A stretch of 64,000 nt of DNA from CAZFGK01 sp964518635 (GCA_964518635.1 CAZFGK010000003.1:62001-126000); one strand, 5' to 3'; positions 18,937 to 28,404 are shown, numbered from the stretch's first letter. Numbers and translations: made by a program. Notes: a model not told the origin generated them from the sequence alone.

Positions 18937-19634
18937 TGCAGAAGAAACTGCCAGAAGGCGTTAGCGAACAAAGAACAGTTGGGGGGAAGTCCGTTGATGT
19001 CCTCATCGCCCCTCGTGACTTCGATACCAATAATGAAGGTTTTGTGGAACGTATGGCGAACGCCTTTTCATCGCTGGCAAGCGGCATGAAACTTACTCTC
19101 GGCTATCTGCTTCGTCCATCGACCGTCGTCACGCAGCAATATCCGGAGAACAAATCAACGCTGAAGATGCAGGATCGATTTCGCGGCCAGCTTCGCCTCA
19201 CAAAGGATGAGAACGACATTATCCGCTGCAACGGCTGTAACTTCTGCGGTCTGGCTTGCCCGAACAAGAGCATTGTAATCAAGGACAAGAAGAATTCGAT
19301 CTCTGGTACTTCCGAGATTGATCAGTTTGTCTGGCGACTCGACACCTGCACTTTCTGCAACGCCTGTATCCAGGCCTGCCCACATGATGCCCTCGAATGG
19401 TCATCCGATTTCGAAGCTGCCGTGCTCGACCGTCGACTGCTCGTCTATGGGCTGAATACCTACTCCGGTCCACCTTCTGCTGTGATCAAACGTGCTGAGA
19501 AAAAACAGGAGAATGTCGAGGAGTTGAAAGCGACGGCTGAAACTCGTGATCGCTACGAAGGACAAGTACCGATGGCCGGGGCTGATCTTCCCGGAATGCC
19601 CGGCCTACCCACTCGCAAGACGGAAGAATCATAG
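18936..19634 (+). CDS. nuoI: Complex I subunit I (two 4Fe-4S clusters)
   Basis: 232 residues from ATG 18936; a longer frame upstream lies inside nuoH and is ignored. Two ferredoxin motifs: CNGCNFCGLACP (about 93) and CTFCNACIQACP (about 137), the N6a and N6b clusters. The N-terminal 60 residues contain the membrane-surface helix MKLTLGYLLRPS. The C-terminal 60 residues are charged and proline rich and longer than usual. If no NuoEFG module is present, this subunit would be the natural entry point for electrons from ferredoxin. Confidence 0.93.
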   Translation: MQKKLPEGVSEQRTVGGKSVDVLIAPRDFDTNNEGFVERMANAFSSLASGMKLTLGYLLRPSTVVTQQYPENKSTLKMQDRFRGQLRLTKDENDIIRCNGCNFCGLACPNKSIVIKDKKNSISGTSEIDQFVWRLDTCTFCNACIQACPHDALEWSSDFEAAVLDRRLLVYGLNTYSGPPSAVIKRAEKKQENVEELKATAETRDRYEGQVPMAGADLPGMPGLPTRKTEES

Positions 19635-20191
19635 TGCAAGATTTTGCTGGTGATCTCGGATTCTATCTCTTCGCGATTGTTTCTATCATTGGCGCGCTGA
19701 TCGCAGTCCGGTCCACGCGCATTCTTCGCGCTGCGATTGGGCTGGCGACCACTCTTGTCGCGGCTGCTGCATTGTATGCGATTCTTGGAAGTGGCTTTCT
19801 GGCGGCGATTCAGATTCTGATCTATGTCGGCGGGATCGTAGTCCTGATAGTCTTTGCGGTCATGCTGACCAGTTCGAATGAGATTCTTGAGCCACAACCA
19901 ACTCTTCAAAGGCAATTTCTCGCAGTTGCTTCTGGCTTGCTCTTCATGTTCGCCTCAATCACCGTACTTTCATCATCTCAATTTTCCTTCGCCACGAAGC
20001 AGCAAGCAGAAAGTTCTGATGCAGCAGCATTGGGACGATTGATGCTCGACGGAGGGGGATCTGGCTATCTCATCGCTTTTGAAGCGATTTCACTCCTGCT
20101 GCTTGCTGCAGTCATCGGGGCGATTGTCGTCGCTAGATCCGAGAAGCCAGCAGACGGCCAAGTTACTGAGAATGGTGAGGTCTCGTTATGA
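19634..20191 (+). CDS. nuoJ: Complex I subunit J
   Basis: 185 residues, GTG start overlapping the nuoI TAG by one base. Five predicted transmembrane helices. The conserved AAIQILIYVGGIVVLIVFAV stretch (about 56-75) contains the pi-bulge helix of TM3. The loop after the third helix has NEILEPQPTLQ. It ends with an ATGA overlap with nuoK. Confidence 0.93.
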   Translation: MQDFAGDLGFYLFAIVSIIGALIAVRSTRILRAAIGLATTLVAAAALYAILGSGFLAAIQILIYVGGIVVLIVFAVMLTSSNEILEPQPTLQRQFLAVASGLLFMFASITVLSSSQFSFATKQQAESSDAAALGRLMLDGGGSGYLIAFEAISLLLLAAVIGAIVVARSEKPADGQVTENGEVSL

Positions 20192-20496
20192 TCACTCCCA
20201 TTCATTGGCTGACATTGTCAGCAATTCTGTTTGGCATCGGAGTCTATGGCGTGCTTTCCCGTCGAAGTGCGCTTGGTGTTCTCATTGCTGTCGAACTTAT
20301 GCTCAATGCAGTCGCGCTGAATTTTGCAATTTTCAATAAGTCTCTGATGACTCAGGTGCCGGAGGGGAACCTGATGGTCATCTTTATCATCGCCGTAGCA
20401 GCGGCCGAAGCAGTCGTTGCCATGGCGATTTTTGTCTCCATCTATCGAACGAGAAAGAGTATCGATGTCACCCTCTATGAGAGTATGAAGGGATAA
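20188..20496 (+). CDS. nuoK: Complex I subunit K
   Basis: 102 residues, the usual family length, with three transmembrane helices. It has the conserved membrane glutamates in AVELMLNAVALNF and AAAEAVVAMAIFV, the GVLSRRSALGVLI first-loop motif, and a short RTRKSIDV C-terminal loop. It is a proton-channel subunit homologous to MrpC and is translationally coupled to nuoJ. Confidence 0.95.
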   Translation: MITPIHWLTLSAILFGIGVYGVLSRRSALGVLIAVELMLNAVALNFAIFNKSLMTQVPEGNLMVIFIIAVAAAEAVVAMAIFVSIYRTRKSIDVTLYESMKG

Positions 20497-20506
20497 TCGC
20501 GAGATA

Positions 20507-22432
20507 ATGTTCTCCCTCTCCTGGTTGATTCCTCTGCTCCCTTTTCTCTCGTTTCTTCTGCTCGCACTTTTCGTGGCTCCGCGATCTCGACAGGCGGCCG
20601 CGATCATAGGTACGATCTCGGTCGCAACTGCTGCTCTTTTTTCTGCTCTCCTCTGTTGGGAATACTACCAACTCTATCCCATGGGCGCAGAACATCCGAG
20701 TATTGTCGCCTGGTCATTTGAATGGCTGCGTTACGGACCGTTCCTCTCGGTAACTGCAGGAGTACTTGTCGATCCGGCTTCACTTCTGCTCATGCTCGTC
20801 GTTACAACCGTCAGTACAGCAGTCCATGTGTACTCGATCGGCTACATGGCAGATGATCAGGGATCAGGAAGATACTTTACGTACATGAGTCTATTCACTT
20901 TCAGCATGCTTGGATTAGTCATCGCGCCGAATATTCTGCAGACCTATTTCTTCTGGGAATTGGTTGGAGTAAGTTCATTCCTGCTCATTGGTTTCTACTA
21001 TCAAAAAGAGAGTGCAGTCGCAGCGGCGAAGAAGGCATTCATTGTCACACGCTTTGCCGATCTTTTCTTTCTGATCGGCGTTCTTCTGCTCGGCTATTTC
21101 GGATACCAACAACTTGCACAAGGAGTGTCGCCGGACTCTTCTGTACAGGCCTTTGACTTTGCATTTCTCAATTCGAGTGCCTCTACCGCCTCACTCGAAC
21201 AAATCGGAATACTCACCACTGCCGCAATTTTGATTTTTATTGGAGCCGCCGGAAAGTCCGCAATGTTTCCGTTGCATGTCTGGCTTCCTGATGCGATGGA
21301 AGGACCAACTCCGGTCTCGGCACTCATTCATGCCGCAACGATGGTAGTCGCCGGTGTCTATCTTGTCGCACGATTGTTTCCGCTCTTTGCTGCATCCGGT
21401 ACAGCATTGACCGTCGTCGCAATCGTTGGCGCATTCACCTGTCTCTTCGCCGCCGTTATTGCCTGCACGCAGGATGATATCAAGCGAGTCCTCGCCTTTT
21501 CGACGCTGAGCCAGCTTGGCTACATGATGCTCGCCCTTGGTGTCGCGACATACGAAAGTGCGGCTGGATACACTGCTTCTCTATTTCATCTCTTTACCCA
21601 CGCGATGTTCAAAGCCCTCCTCTTTCTCGGAGCTGGGGCGGTAATTCATGCGGTGCATTCAAACAATCCCTGGGGAATGGGGGGACTAGCGAAGAAAATG
21701 CCGTACACCCATCTGACCTTTTTGATCGCCACCCTCGCCATTGCCGGTGTGCCACCACTTTCAGGATTTTTCTCGAAGGACATGATACTTGCATCGGCAC
21801 TGGAAAATGGGCACCCCGTTCTCTTTGGCGTCGGTCTACTGGTCGCTGGGCTGACTGCATTTTACATGATGCGACTCTATCTGCTGACATTTGCCGGCGA
21901 AAGCAGATCGGAAGCTGCGTCATATGCCCGCGAAGCTCCGCTGGTTATGCTCATCCCTCTTCTGATTCTTGCTCTTCTCTCTGCGATCACCGGACTTCTT
22001 CCCATTGATCAGTTTGTCTGGATTGGGAAAGAGCACGCCTCACATCACGGCTGGCTGGTCCCGATACTCGCGGTATCAGCGGGGGCATTCGGAATCGCCG
22101 TCGCATGGTTTGTCTATGGCGGTAATCTGAATCGCTCTGAGCAGGTAGTCAAATCACTTGGCCCACTCTATCCAGTGATCGAGAACAAATTCTACATCGA
22201 TGAAATCTACCTCTATATCACCCGACGGGTCATTTTCCCCTTCGTTAGTGCACCAATTGCGTGGTTTGACCGGCACATCGTAGATGGTGCAGTGAATCTC
22301 ACCGGGCGCATCACGCAGATGGCTGGAACCGTTCTCTCGCATCTTCAGACCGGTCAAATTCAGACCTACGGACTCTGGCTGGTCAATGGCGCGGTCATTG
22401 TTGCAATGCTCCTGTGGGGATTGAGCAGGTAA
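20507..22432 (+). CDS. nuoL: Complex I subunit L (antiporter-like)
   Basis: 641 residues with about 16 transmembrane helices and the long C-terminal lateral helix. Family motifs: FFWELVGVSSFLLIGFYY (the TM5 Glu), GKSAMFPLHVWLPDAMEGPT (TM7/8 region), LIHAATMVVAGVYLVAR, DDIKRVLAFSTLSQLGYMM and FHLFTHAMFKALLFLGAG with the channel lysine. The tail (KSLGPLYPVIENKFYIDEIY) precedes a final membrane helix. The distal proton pump of complex I. Confidence 0.96.
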   Translation: MFSLSWLIPLLPFLSFLLLALFVAPRSRQAAAIIGTISVATAALFSALLCWEYYQLYPMGAEHPSIVAWSFEWLRYGPFLSVTAGVLVDPASLLLMLVVTTVSTAVHVYSIGYMADDQGSGRYFTYMSLFTFSMLGLVIAPNILQTYFFWELVGVSSFLLIGFYYQKESAVAAAKKAFIVTRFADLFFLIGVLLLGYFGYQQLAQGVSPDSSVQAFDFAFLNSSASTASLEQIGILTTAAILIFIGAAGKSAMFPLHVWLPDAMEGPTPVSALIHAATMVVAGVYLVARLFPLFAASGTALTVVAIVGAFTCLFAAVIACTQDDIKRVLAFSTLSQLGYMMLALGVATYESAAGYTASLFHLFTHAMFKALLFLGAGAVIHAVHSNNPWGMGGLAKKMPYTHLTFLIATLAIAGVPPLSGFFSKDMILASALENGHPVLFGVGLLVAGLTAFYMMRLYLLTFAGESRSEAASYAREAPLVMLIPLLILALLSAITGLLPIDQFVWIGKEHASHHGWLVPILAVSAGAFGIAVAWFVYGGNLNRSEQVVKSLGPLYPVIENKFYIDEIYLYITRRVIFPFVSAPIAWFDRHIVDGAVNLTGRITQMAGTVLSHLQTGQIQTYGLWLVNGAVIVAMLLWGLSR

Positions 22433-22435
22433 CTA

Positions 22436-23968
22436 ATGGGACTTGTCAGCTGGCTGATTCTCATTCCCTTTTTAACGGCTCTTGCAATTCTGCTGACACC
22501 GAATGAGCGTCGTACCTCATTTCGTTGGATTACACTCGGAGGAACAGCTCTTCACCTGATTCTCACCGGACTCCTTTGCTATCGCTACTGGTCTACGGCA
22601 GTAGACGGACTTGCAGAATCAACCACGGGAGTACTTTCCGATCTTCGCTTTGTCGAGCGCATTCCCTGGTTTGACTCTCTCGGAATTACCTATCTCGTCG
22701 GAGTGGACGGAATGTCGGTCTTCATGGTACTATTGACTTCTATAGTAATTTTCGCAGGAGTGTTGGCAAGCTGGGAAGTCATGCATCGTGGGAAAGAGTT
22801 CTTTGCTTGGCTCATGATTCTGGTCACCGGTGTGTTTGGTGTGTTCATGAGTTTCGATCTCTTTCTCTTCTTCATTTTCTACGAGCTTGCAGTCCTCCCG
22901 ATGTATCTGTTGATCGGCATCTGGGGGACCGGACCAAAAGAATACGCTGCGATGAAGCTGACCATGATGCTCATGGCGAGCTCGGCTCTTATTCTCGTCG
23001 GCATTCTCGCTCTTTATTACGGCTCAGGATTGCAAACATTTGATCTGACTCAACTCGCCACCGCGACATTTCCGACTGCATTTCAGCATTGGGTCTTCCC
23101 TGTGATTTTCATCGGCTTTGGTGTGATAGGCGCACTTTATCCCTTTCATACCTGGTCACCGGATGGGCATGCCTCTGCGCCGACCGCGGTCTCGATGCTC
23201 CATGCCGGAGTGCTTATGAAACTGGGAGGGTACGGTGCATTGCGTATTGGTGTCTACCTTCTTCCCGAGGGAGCACAACACTGGGCACTTTTTTTCATGG
23301 TTCTCACCACCGTCAATATCCTGTATGGCTCATTCGCCGCGATCAAGCAGACCGATCTGAAATATTTCACGGCCTATTCATCGGTCAGTCATTGCGGCTT
23401 TGTGCTATTCGGTGTCCTCTCACTGAACGGGATGGGTTTTCATGGCGCGGTGCTGCAGATGTTCAGTCACGGAATCATGACTGCCTTGTTCTTCGGACTC
23501 ATAGGAATGGTTTATGGTCGCACGCATACGCGAGTCATTCCTGAAATGGGTGGGCTTGGCAGTAAAATGCCCTGGCTCGCAACCTGTTTCTTCATCGGAG
23601 GGCTTGCCTCACTCGGTCTCCCCGGTCTGTTTGGATTTGTTGCCGAGTCACATGTGTTTCTTGGAGGGATTTTTGGACAGCCGGGTGCCGATGCGACATT
23701 CTCGCAGGTACTCACTCTCCTCGCTACTGCTTCGATAGTCGTGACAGCAGTGTATGTGCTCCGTGGCCTTACCCGCGTTTTCTATGGTCCGATTGATGAA
23801 AAACATTTTGGTTCACTGACAGATGCAACACTGACCGAAAAACTCAGTTCAGGGATATTGGTTACCGTGCTGGTCATTGGCGGACTCTTTCCCTCGTACT
23901 TTGTGAATCTGATCCATTCCTCTCTCGTACCGCTGGTCAATCGTGTCGCACAGACAGGGGGGCAGTAA
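22436..23968 (+). CDS. nuoM: Complex I subunit M (antiporter-like)
   Basis: 510 residues, about 14 helices, starting three bases after the nuoL stop. Conserved motifs: YLVGVDGMSVFMVLLTS, FFIFYELAVLPMYLLIGIWG, YPFHTWSPDGHASAPTAVSM with LHAGVLMKLGGYGALR, and KYFTAYSSVSHCGFVLFG. The catalytic Glu (FYELAV) and Lys (LMKLGG) are present. It overlaps the reading frame of nuoN by 26 nt if nuoN uses its first GTG. Confidence 0.96.
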   Translation: MGLVSWLILIPFLTALAILLTPNERRTSFRWITLGGTALHLILTGLLCYRYWSTAVDGLAESTTGVLSDLRFVERIPWFDSLGITYLVGVDGMSVFMVLLTSIVIFAGVLASWEVMHRGKEFFAWLMILVTGVFGVFMSFDLFLFFIFYELAVLPMYLLIGIWGTGPKEYAAMKLTMMLMASSALILVGILALYYGSGLQTFDLTQLATATFPTAFQHWVFPVIFIGFGVIGALYPFHTWSPDGHASAPTAVSMLHAGVLMKLGGYGALRIGVYLLPEGAQHWALFFMVLTTVNILYGSFAAIKQTDLKYFTAYSSVSHCGFVLFGVLSLNGMGFHGAVLQMFSHGIMTALFFGLIGMVYGRTHTRVIPEMGGLGSKMPWLATCFFIGGLASLGLPGLFGFVAESHVFLGGIFGQPGADATFSQVLTLLATASIVVTAVYVLRGLTRVFYGPIDEKHFGSLTDATLTEKLSSGILVTVLVIGGLFPSYFVNLIHSSLVPLVNRVAQTGGQ

Positions 23969-25388
23969 GATCGACCTCCACTTGATGCTTCCCGAGATCA
24001 TCGTTGTAATTACAGCGATAGCAACCCTCCTGGTCGATCTCTTCCTCTCGAAAGATCGGAAGCAGATGTTGTATCCGATGGTCGTGCTCTTCTTAACAGC
24101 AGCGATTGTCGCTTTGATCACGATGCTTCCGGAACAATCAACCGCATTTGGTGGGAGATTTCTGGTCAGCCCACTCACGACGTGGTTCAAGATTCTTTTT
24201 CTCTCAGGAGGTTCGTTTACGGTGCTGCTGGCATGGGGATGTAAGAATCATGAACGAATCGCATCCCCCGGCGAGTTTCTGACGATCCTCTTGTTCACTC
24301 AAGTTGGCATGATGCTTCTCATCTCAGCAACCGAACTGATCACACTCTATCTTGGACTTGAACTCTCTACGCTTCCCTTGTTTGCGCTTGTCGCATGGAA
24401 AAAGCGAAATCTGCAATCAGGAGAGGCGGGGCTGAAGTACATCGTCTATGGTGCAATGGCATCCGGGATCATTCTCTACGGTTTAAGTCTTCTCTATGGA
24501 ACGACCGGTCAGATGTCGCTAAGCATGATTCGCGAAACCGTAGTCAATTCTCCCATCGTCATGTTTGCTCTTGGGCTACTCGTCGCAGGGATTGGATTCA
24601 AGCTGACGCTGGCCCCTTTTCATTTCTGGGCAGCTGATGTCTATCAAGGGGCACCGACAGTAGTGACAACCTATCTGTCAGTTTCATCGAAAGCTGCCGG
24701 GCTGGCTTTCATGTTTCAGATATTTGCATCAATCTTCGCGTTCCAACTCCAGGACATGCAGTGGCTGATTGCGATTATCGCAACGGCGACCATGACGCTT
24801 GGGAATCTGGTCGCAATTGTCCAACGTGACATCAAACGATTCATGGCCTTCAGTTCGATTTCTCAGGCAGGAAATCTTATTCTGGGATTCCTCGGCCCAT
24901 TTCCTGAAGGGGGGGGCGGAATGATCTTTTATCTCTTTGTCTTCATATTCACCAATATTGCAGTCTTCGGAGTAATCGTTCTGTATTCAGATGTCACCGG
25001 AAGAGCACAGATCGAGGACTATCGCGGGCTTTCACAATCCAACCCGATCATTGCATTAGTCATCACCCTTGGGCTTTTCGGGTTGGCGGGAATTCCTCCT
25101 CTCGCCGGTTTTGTCGGTAAGTTCTTTCTGTTCAGCGTCGCGGCACAAGCCGGGATGTACTGGCTGGTTGCGGTCGCTGCTTTAAATGCAACAGTTTCTC
25201 TGTACTATTATCTTCGAGTTGTTCGCGCTATGTACATCGAACCACCCGAATCTGACTGGACACCGATTTCGGCTCCACTACAAATCAAAGCCGCGCTTCT
25301 GCTGGCGAGTATCGGAACCGTATTACTTGGGGTGATACCCTTTTTCTATGAATCGATACGCGCGGCATCGATTTCCTGGCTCAAGTAG
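23943..25388 (+). CDS. nuoN: Complex I subunit N (antiporter-like)
   Basis: 481 residues from GTG 23943. Motifs include LGLELSTLPLFALVAW, LKYIVYGAMASGIILYG, FKLTLAPFHFWAADVYQGAP and IKRFMAFSSISQAGNLILGF. The start is uncertain. Alignment with the family would begin near DLHLMLPEI, which points to an unusual ATC at 23970, a TTG at 23982 or ATG 23985; a run of Gs at 23956-23962 could act as ribosome site for the first of these. It is the last gene of the operon; no nuoE, nuoF or nuoG follows. The 94 nt to the next gene hold no clear terminator. Confidence 0.93.
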   Translation: MSHRQGGSKIDLHLMLPEIIVVITAIATLLVDLFLSKDRKQMLYPMVVLFLTAAIVALITMLPEQSTAFGGRFLVSPLTTWFKILFLSGGSFTVLLAWGCKNHERIASPGEFLTILLFTQVGMMLLISATELITLYLGLELSTLPLFALVAWKKRNLQSGEAGLKYIVYGAMASGIILYGLSLLYGTTGQMSLSMIRETVVNSPIVMFALGLLVAGIGFKLTLAPFHFWAADVYQGAPTVVTTYLSVSSKAAGLAFMFQIFASIFAFQLQDMQWLIAIIATATMTLGNLVAIVQRDIKRFMAFSSISQAGNLILGFLGPFPEGGGGMIFYLFVFIFTNIAVFGVIVLYSDVTGRAQIEDYRGLSQSNPIIALVITLGLFGLAGIPPLAGFVGKFFLFSVAAQAGMYWLVAVAALNATVSLYYYLRVVRAMYIEPPESDWTPISAPLQIKAALLLASIGTVLLGVIPFFYESIRAASISWLK

Positions 25389-25482
25389 CTCACACGACTG
25401 AGATTCACTTCTTTTTCCGAAGCTAGAAACTTCTTCTATTGATGCAATTGCCTTATCTCAATGGACACAATATCTTCCCAAC

Positions 25483-26772
25483 ATGACGACTATCGCCCAA
25501 ATCGCAGCAAAAGTATCTCTTGGCCTTCATGACGAGTTTTCCCCGCTACGTGCGGTCATGCTTCATCGTCCCGGCGCAGAATGGGATATGATTCGTGTCT
25601 CGGAGGGATTACCAAAAGAGTATCTGGTCGAGGATGTCGTCTATCGCCCTCAAGCCGCTCATGATCATGGGGAATTCGCCGCCTGTCTGGCGCACGTCGC
25701 AGGTTCGGCCCATGTCCATGAATTCGAAACACTGCTGGCGGAGATTCTTGCCACCCGCGATGTCCGCAGTGATCTGATCGGGGCGGTCTGCGCCACTGAA
25801 CGACTCGGCTTTGCAACTCATGATTTCCTGATGTCGCCGTCGATCTCTACACAGAATCTGGCGAATCTGCTGATCACCGGGGCGATTCATCCCGAGGACC
25901 CCGGTCATAGCGACCACCGAGTATTTTTCCGACCACTTCCCAACCTGATGTTCACCCGTGATATCGGTATTGTTTTCGGTACTCGGTTGATTCTTTCACA
26001 GCAATCGAAACCGGCTCGCATGCGTGAGGGGCTTCTTGCCACGTACGTCTTTCGCTTTCATCCACTCTTCAGTTCCCTCTCGTTGATTGATCTTCGTGAT
26101 GATCGAATCTCGGATGCTACAGAAAGCGCGACCCTTGAAGGAGGGGATGTGCTCGTCTTTGACGCACGGACACTGGTCATCGGACAAAGTGAACGGTCAA
26201 GTATGACTGCCATTCGTCATCTTGCCCTTCGGTTACTTCGAGAGAAGGCCATCGACAGAGTGATTGCGGTAAAACTGCCGAAAGAGCGTTCGACGATGCA
26301 TCTTGATACGGTCTTTACGATCATCGGCCCCGGGCATTGCGTCTATTTCCCCCCACTGTTCGATCCAAGGAGCAACGGATGCGCTGAATGTGACCTGATC
26401 GAATTGTCCGGCGATACACTCGTAACCTCAACGACACGTGATGGGCTCTTCGTCCTGCTTGAGCGTTGCGGGATCACCTTTGATGTCCGTATCCCCTGTG
26501 GCGGCGAAATTCCTCTCTTTCAAATGCGCGAGCAGTGGACCGACGGCGCAAATCTTTTTGCGGCTCGCCCCCATTGTGCATTTGTATATGAGCGGAATGT
26601 CGAGACATTACGTGCCGCAAAAAAGGCCGGATATCGAATACTCACCCCAAAAGAATTTCTCGATTCTGACCCATCGAAAAATGAATGGACATGGATAACT
26701 CTGAACGGCTCAGAACTTTCCCGCGGTCGCGGCGGTGCACGCTGCATGACGATGCCCCTGTCACGCGGGTAA
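25483..26772 (+). CDS. arcA: Arginine deiminase
   Basis: 429 residues, the family's usual size. Guanidino-group modifying fold with all catalytic parts: an Asp in LMFTRDIG (about 160), Glu-Gly-Gly-Asp in ATLEGGDVLVF (about 219), His in MHLDTVFT (about 273) and the nucleophilic Cys in GRGGARCMTMPLSRG (about 421). It hydrolyses arginine to citrulline and ammonia. No arcB (ornithine carbamoyltransferase) or arcC (carbamate kinase) lies next to it, so ATP formation from citrulline would need genes elsewhere. A role in nitrogen release, acid protection or arginine catabolism is open. It is a single gene closed by a terminator. Confidence 0.93.
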   Translation: MTTIAQIAAKVSLGLHDEFSPLRAVMLHRPGAEWDMIRVSEGLPKEYLVEDVVYRPQAAHDHGEFAACLAHVAGSAHVHEFETLLAEILATRDVRSDLIGAVCATERLGFATHDFLMSPSISTQNLANLLITGAIHPEDPGHSDHRVFFRPLPNLMFTRDIGIVFGTRLILSQQSKPARMREGLLATYVFRFHPLFSSLSLIDLRDDRISDATESATLEGGDVLVFDARTLVIGQSERSSMTAIRHLALRLLREKAIDRVIAVKLPKERSTMHLDTVFTIIGPGHCVYFPPLFDPRSNGCAECDLIELSGDTLVTSTTRDGLFVLLERCGITFDVRIPCGGEIPLFQMREQWTDGANLFAARPHCAFVYERNVETLRAAKKAGYRILTPKEFLDSDPSKNEWTWITLNGSELSRGRGGARCMTMPLSRG

Positions 26773-26777
26773 TCTAT

Positions 26778-26806
26778 TCGTCGACTCATAAGTAGACGAT
26801 TTTTTT
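26778..26806 (+). terminator. Rho-independent terminator after arcA
   Basis: TCGTC (26778-26782) pairs with GACGA (26795-26799), extended by ACT/AGT across one G-A mismatch with a CATA loop. Seven T residues follow directly (26800-26806). It lies 6 nt after the arcA stop. Confidence 0.75.
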
Positions 26807-26919
26807 GTCCAGATTATTCACGTATTCTCATCAGAAATTTTCCGCAATCATTCTTGCAACATGACCAGATTCATTGTTGATTTGATTCAAACTCATGTTC
26901 TGAAACGGATGTATGTGCT

Positions 26920-28212
26920 ATGACCTGGCAATCTGAATATCAAGCAAAGCTGACCACCGCCGACAAAGCTGTCGGTGTCGTACAAACCGGACATCGCGTC
27001 TATTACAGCGGCAATGCCGCAACCCCCTATCCGCTGATTGAAGCACTCACTCATCGCACAGACGTACGTGATGTCGAACTCAATCATGTCCTCTTGTTTG
27101 GCAAAGACCCGATTGCAGGAGCTGAATTCGAAGGAAGATTCCGTCACAATTCATTGTTCGTCGGCCCTGCCGATCGCGCCGCGGTGAATTCCGGACGGGC
27201 TGATTATGTTCCGGTCTTTCTCTTTCAGATGCCGCGTCTGTTTCGTGAACGGCTCATCCCCCTTGATGTCGCCATCGTCCAGGTCTCACCGCCGGATAAT
27301 CACGGCTTCTGCAGTTTCGGTGTCGAGTGTCTCGCCACACGCGCCGCTGTCGAATGCGCACCGATTGTTATTGCACAGGTGAATGAAAAAATGCCGCGAG
27401 TTCTAGGCGACGCCTTTGTGCATGTCTCGCAGTTGTCACATATCGTGGAGCACAATGCACCACTACCGGAGTTGCCGCGACGATCGGTCAGTGATGTCGA
27501 ACAGCGGATCGCTTCATTCATAGCCCCGATGATCGAAGATGGCTCGACACTGCAGCTTGGAATTGGCGGAATACCGGATGCCGTGTTGAGTCTGTTAAAT
27601 GATCGTCGCGACCTCGGCATTCATACCGAAATGGTCTCCGATGGCGTCATGGCGGCAATCGAGCGCGGTATCATTACCGGCGCAAAGAAGACGCTGCACA
27701 AAGACAAAGTGGTAATCACTTTCGCTCTCGGAAGTGCTGCATTGTACGAATACATTCACAATAACCCACGATTCGAAGCCCACCCTGCAGAGTATGTCAA
27801 TGATCCTCGCGTGATCGCCGCCAATGACAATCTCGTCGCGATTAATTCTGCGATGGAAGTCGATCTGACGGGTCAAGTGTGCTCAGATTCGATTGGCCCT
27901 GCAATCTACTCCGGATTTGGTGGTCAGGTCGATTTCATACGTGGTGCTGCACGTTCCAAAAATGGAAAGCCGATCATCGCCTTGTCAGCAACCGCAAAAG
28001 ATGGTGCCCTCTCGCGCATTGTCCCGATGCTGACACCGGGAGCAGGAGTGGTGACTACTCGCGCGGATGTGCATTACATCGCTACCGAATTTGGTATCGC
28101 GCATCTGTTCGGACGTAATCTGCGACAGCGCGCTGAAGCGTTGATCAATATCGCACATCCGAATTTCCGCGCAGAGCTGACCCAAGCCGCCAAGGAGCGA
28201 AAACTGCTGTAG
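26920..28212 (+). CDS. Acetyl-CoA hydrolase/4-hydroxybutyrate CoA-transferase family enzyme
   Basis: 430 residues. The N-terminal domain has GHRVYYSGNAATPYPLIEAL. The C-terminal domain has LQLGIGGIPDAVLSLL, HTEMVSDGVM, VAINSAMEVDLTGQVCSDSI with the likely catalytic Glu (about 313), and YSGFGGQVDFIRGAARSKNG. This matches the Cat1/AbfT/YdiF-like family I CoA-transferases, which form a glutamyl-CoA thioester. Typical substrates are acetate, succinate, propionate or 4-hydroxybutyrate; the sequence alone does not decide. Near the Por and Kor enzymes it could move CoA between acetyl-CoA and succinate in acetate formation. Confidence 0.87.
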   Translation: MTWQSEYQAKLTTADKAVGVVQTGHRVYYSGNAATPYPLIEALTHRTDVRDVELNHVLLFGKDPIAGAEFEGRFRHNSLFVGPADRAAVNSGRADYVPVFLFQMPRLFRERLIPLDVAIVQVSPPDNHGFCSFGVECLATRAAVECAPIVIAQVNEKMPRVLGDAFVHVSQLSHIVEHNAPLPELPRRSVSDVEQRIASFIAPMIEDGSTLQLGIGGIPDAVLSLLNDRRDLGIHTEMVSDGVMAAIERGIITGAKKTLHKDKVVITFALGSAALYEYIHNNPRFEAHPAEYVNDPRVIAANDNLVAINSAMEVDLTGQVCSDSIGPAIYSGFGGQVDFIRGAARSKNGKPIIALSATAKDGALSRIVPMLTPGAGVVTTRADVHYIATEFGIAHLFGRNLRQRAEALINIAHPNFRAELTQAAKERKLL

Positions 28213-28239
28213 AGAAAATGATCCGAATTCGCAAATCTT

Positions 28240-28261
28240 CATGCTGAGCCTGTCGAAGCAT
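28240..28261. repeat. REP-like palindrome, copy 1
   Basis: CATGCT ... AAGCAT with the core GAGCCTGTCG. It is the diverged, ATGC-armed form of the family seen at 40248, 43219, 43266, 43448 and 43557. It lies 28 nt after the CoA-transferase stop, where it may serve as the 3' end stem-loop. Confidence 0.7.
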
Positions 28262-28315
28262 CTTCTTCTCTTGATGCCCCACATCACTAATGCGAGTTCC
28301 CGTCTCTTTCTTCGG

Positions 28316-28357
28316 TGCCCCACAGTAGTGGGCGGCAGGCGCCCTCGCCTGCCCCTC
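28316..28357. repeat. Double GC-rich palindrome
   Basis: Two adjacent stems: CCCCAC-AGTA-GTGGG and GGCAGGCG-CCCT-CGCCTGCC. A relative of the second stem, GGCAGGC-CTCCC-GGCCTGCC, occurs at about 43382-43400, also next to a REP-like unit. It seems to be a module of a mosaic intergenic repeat. Confidence 0.6.
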
Positions 28358-28404
28358 TACCTCTTTGTTGACTCACTTCACCTCCCACTTCTAGCTTCAC
28401 CCCC

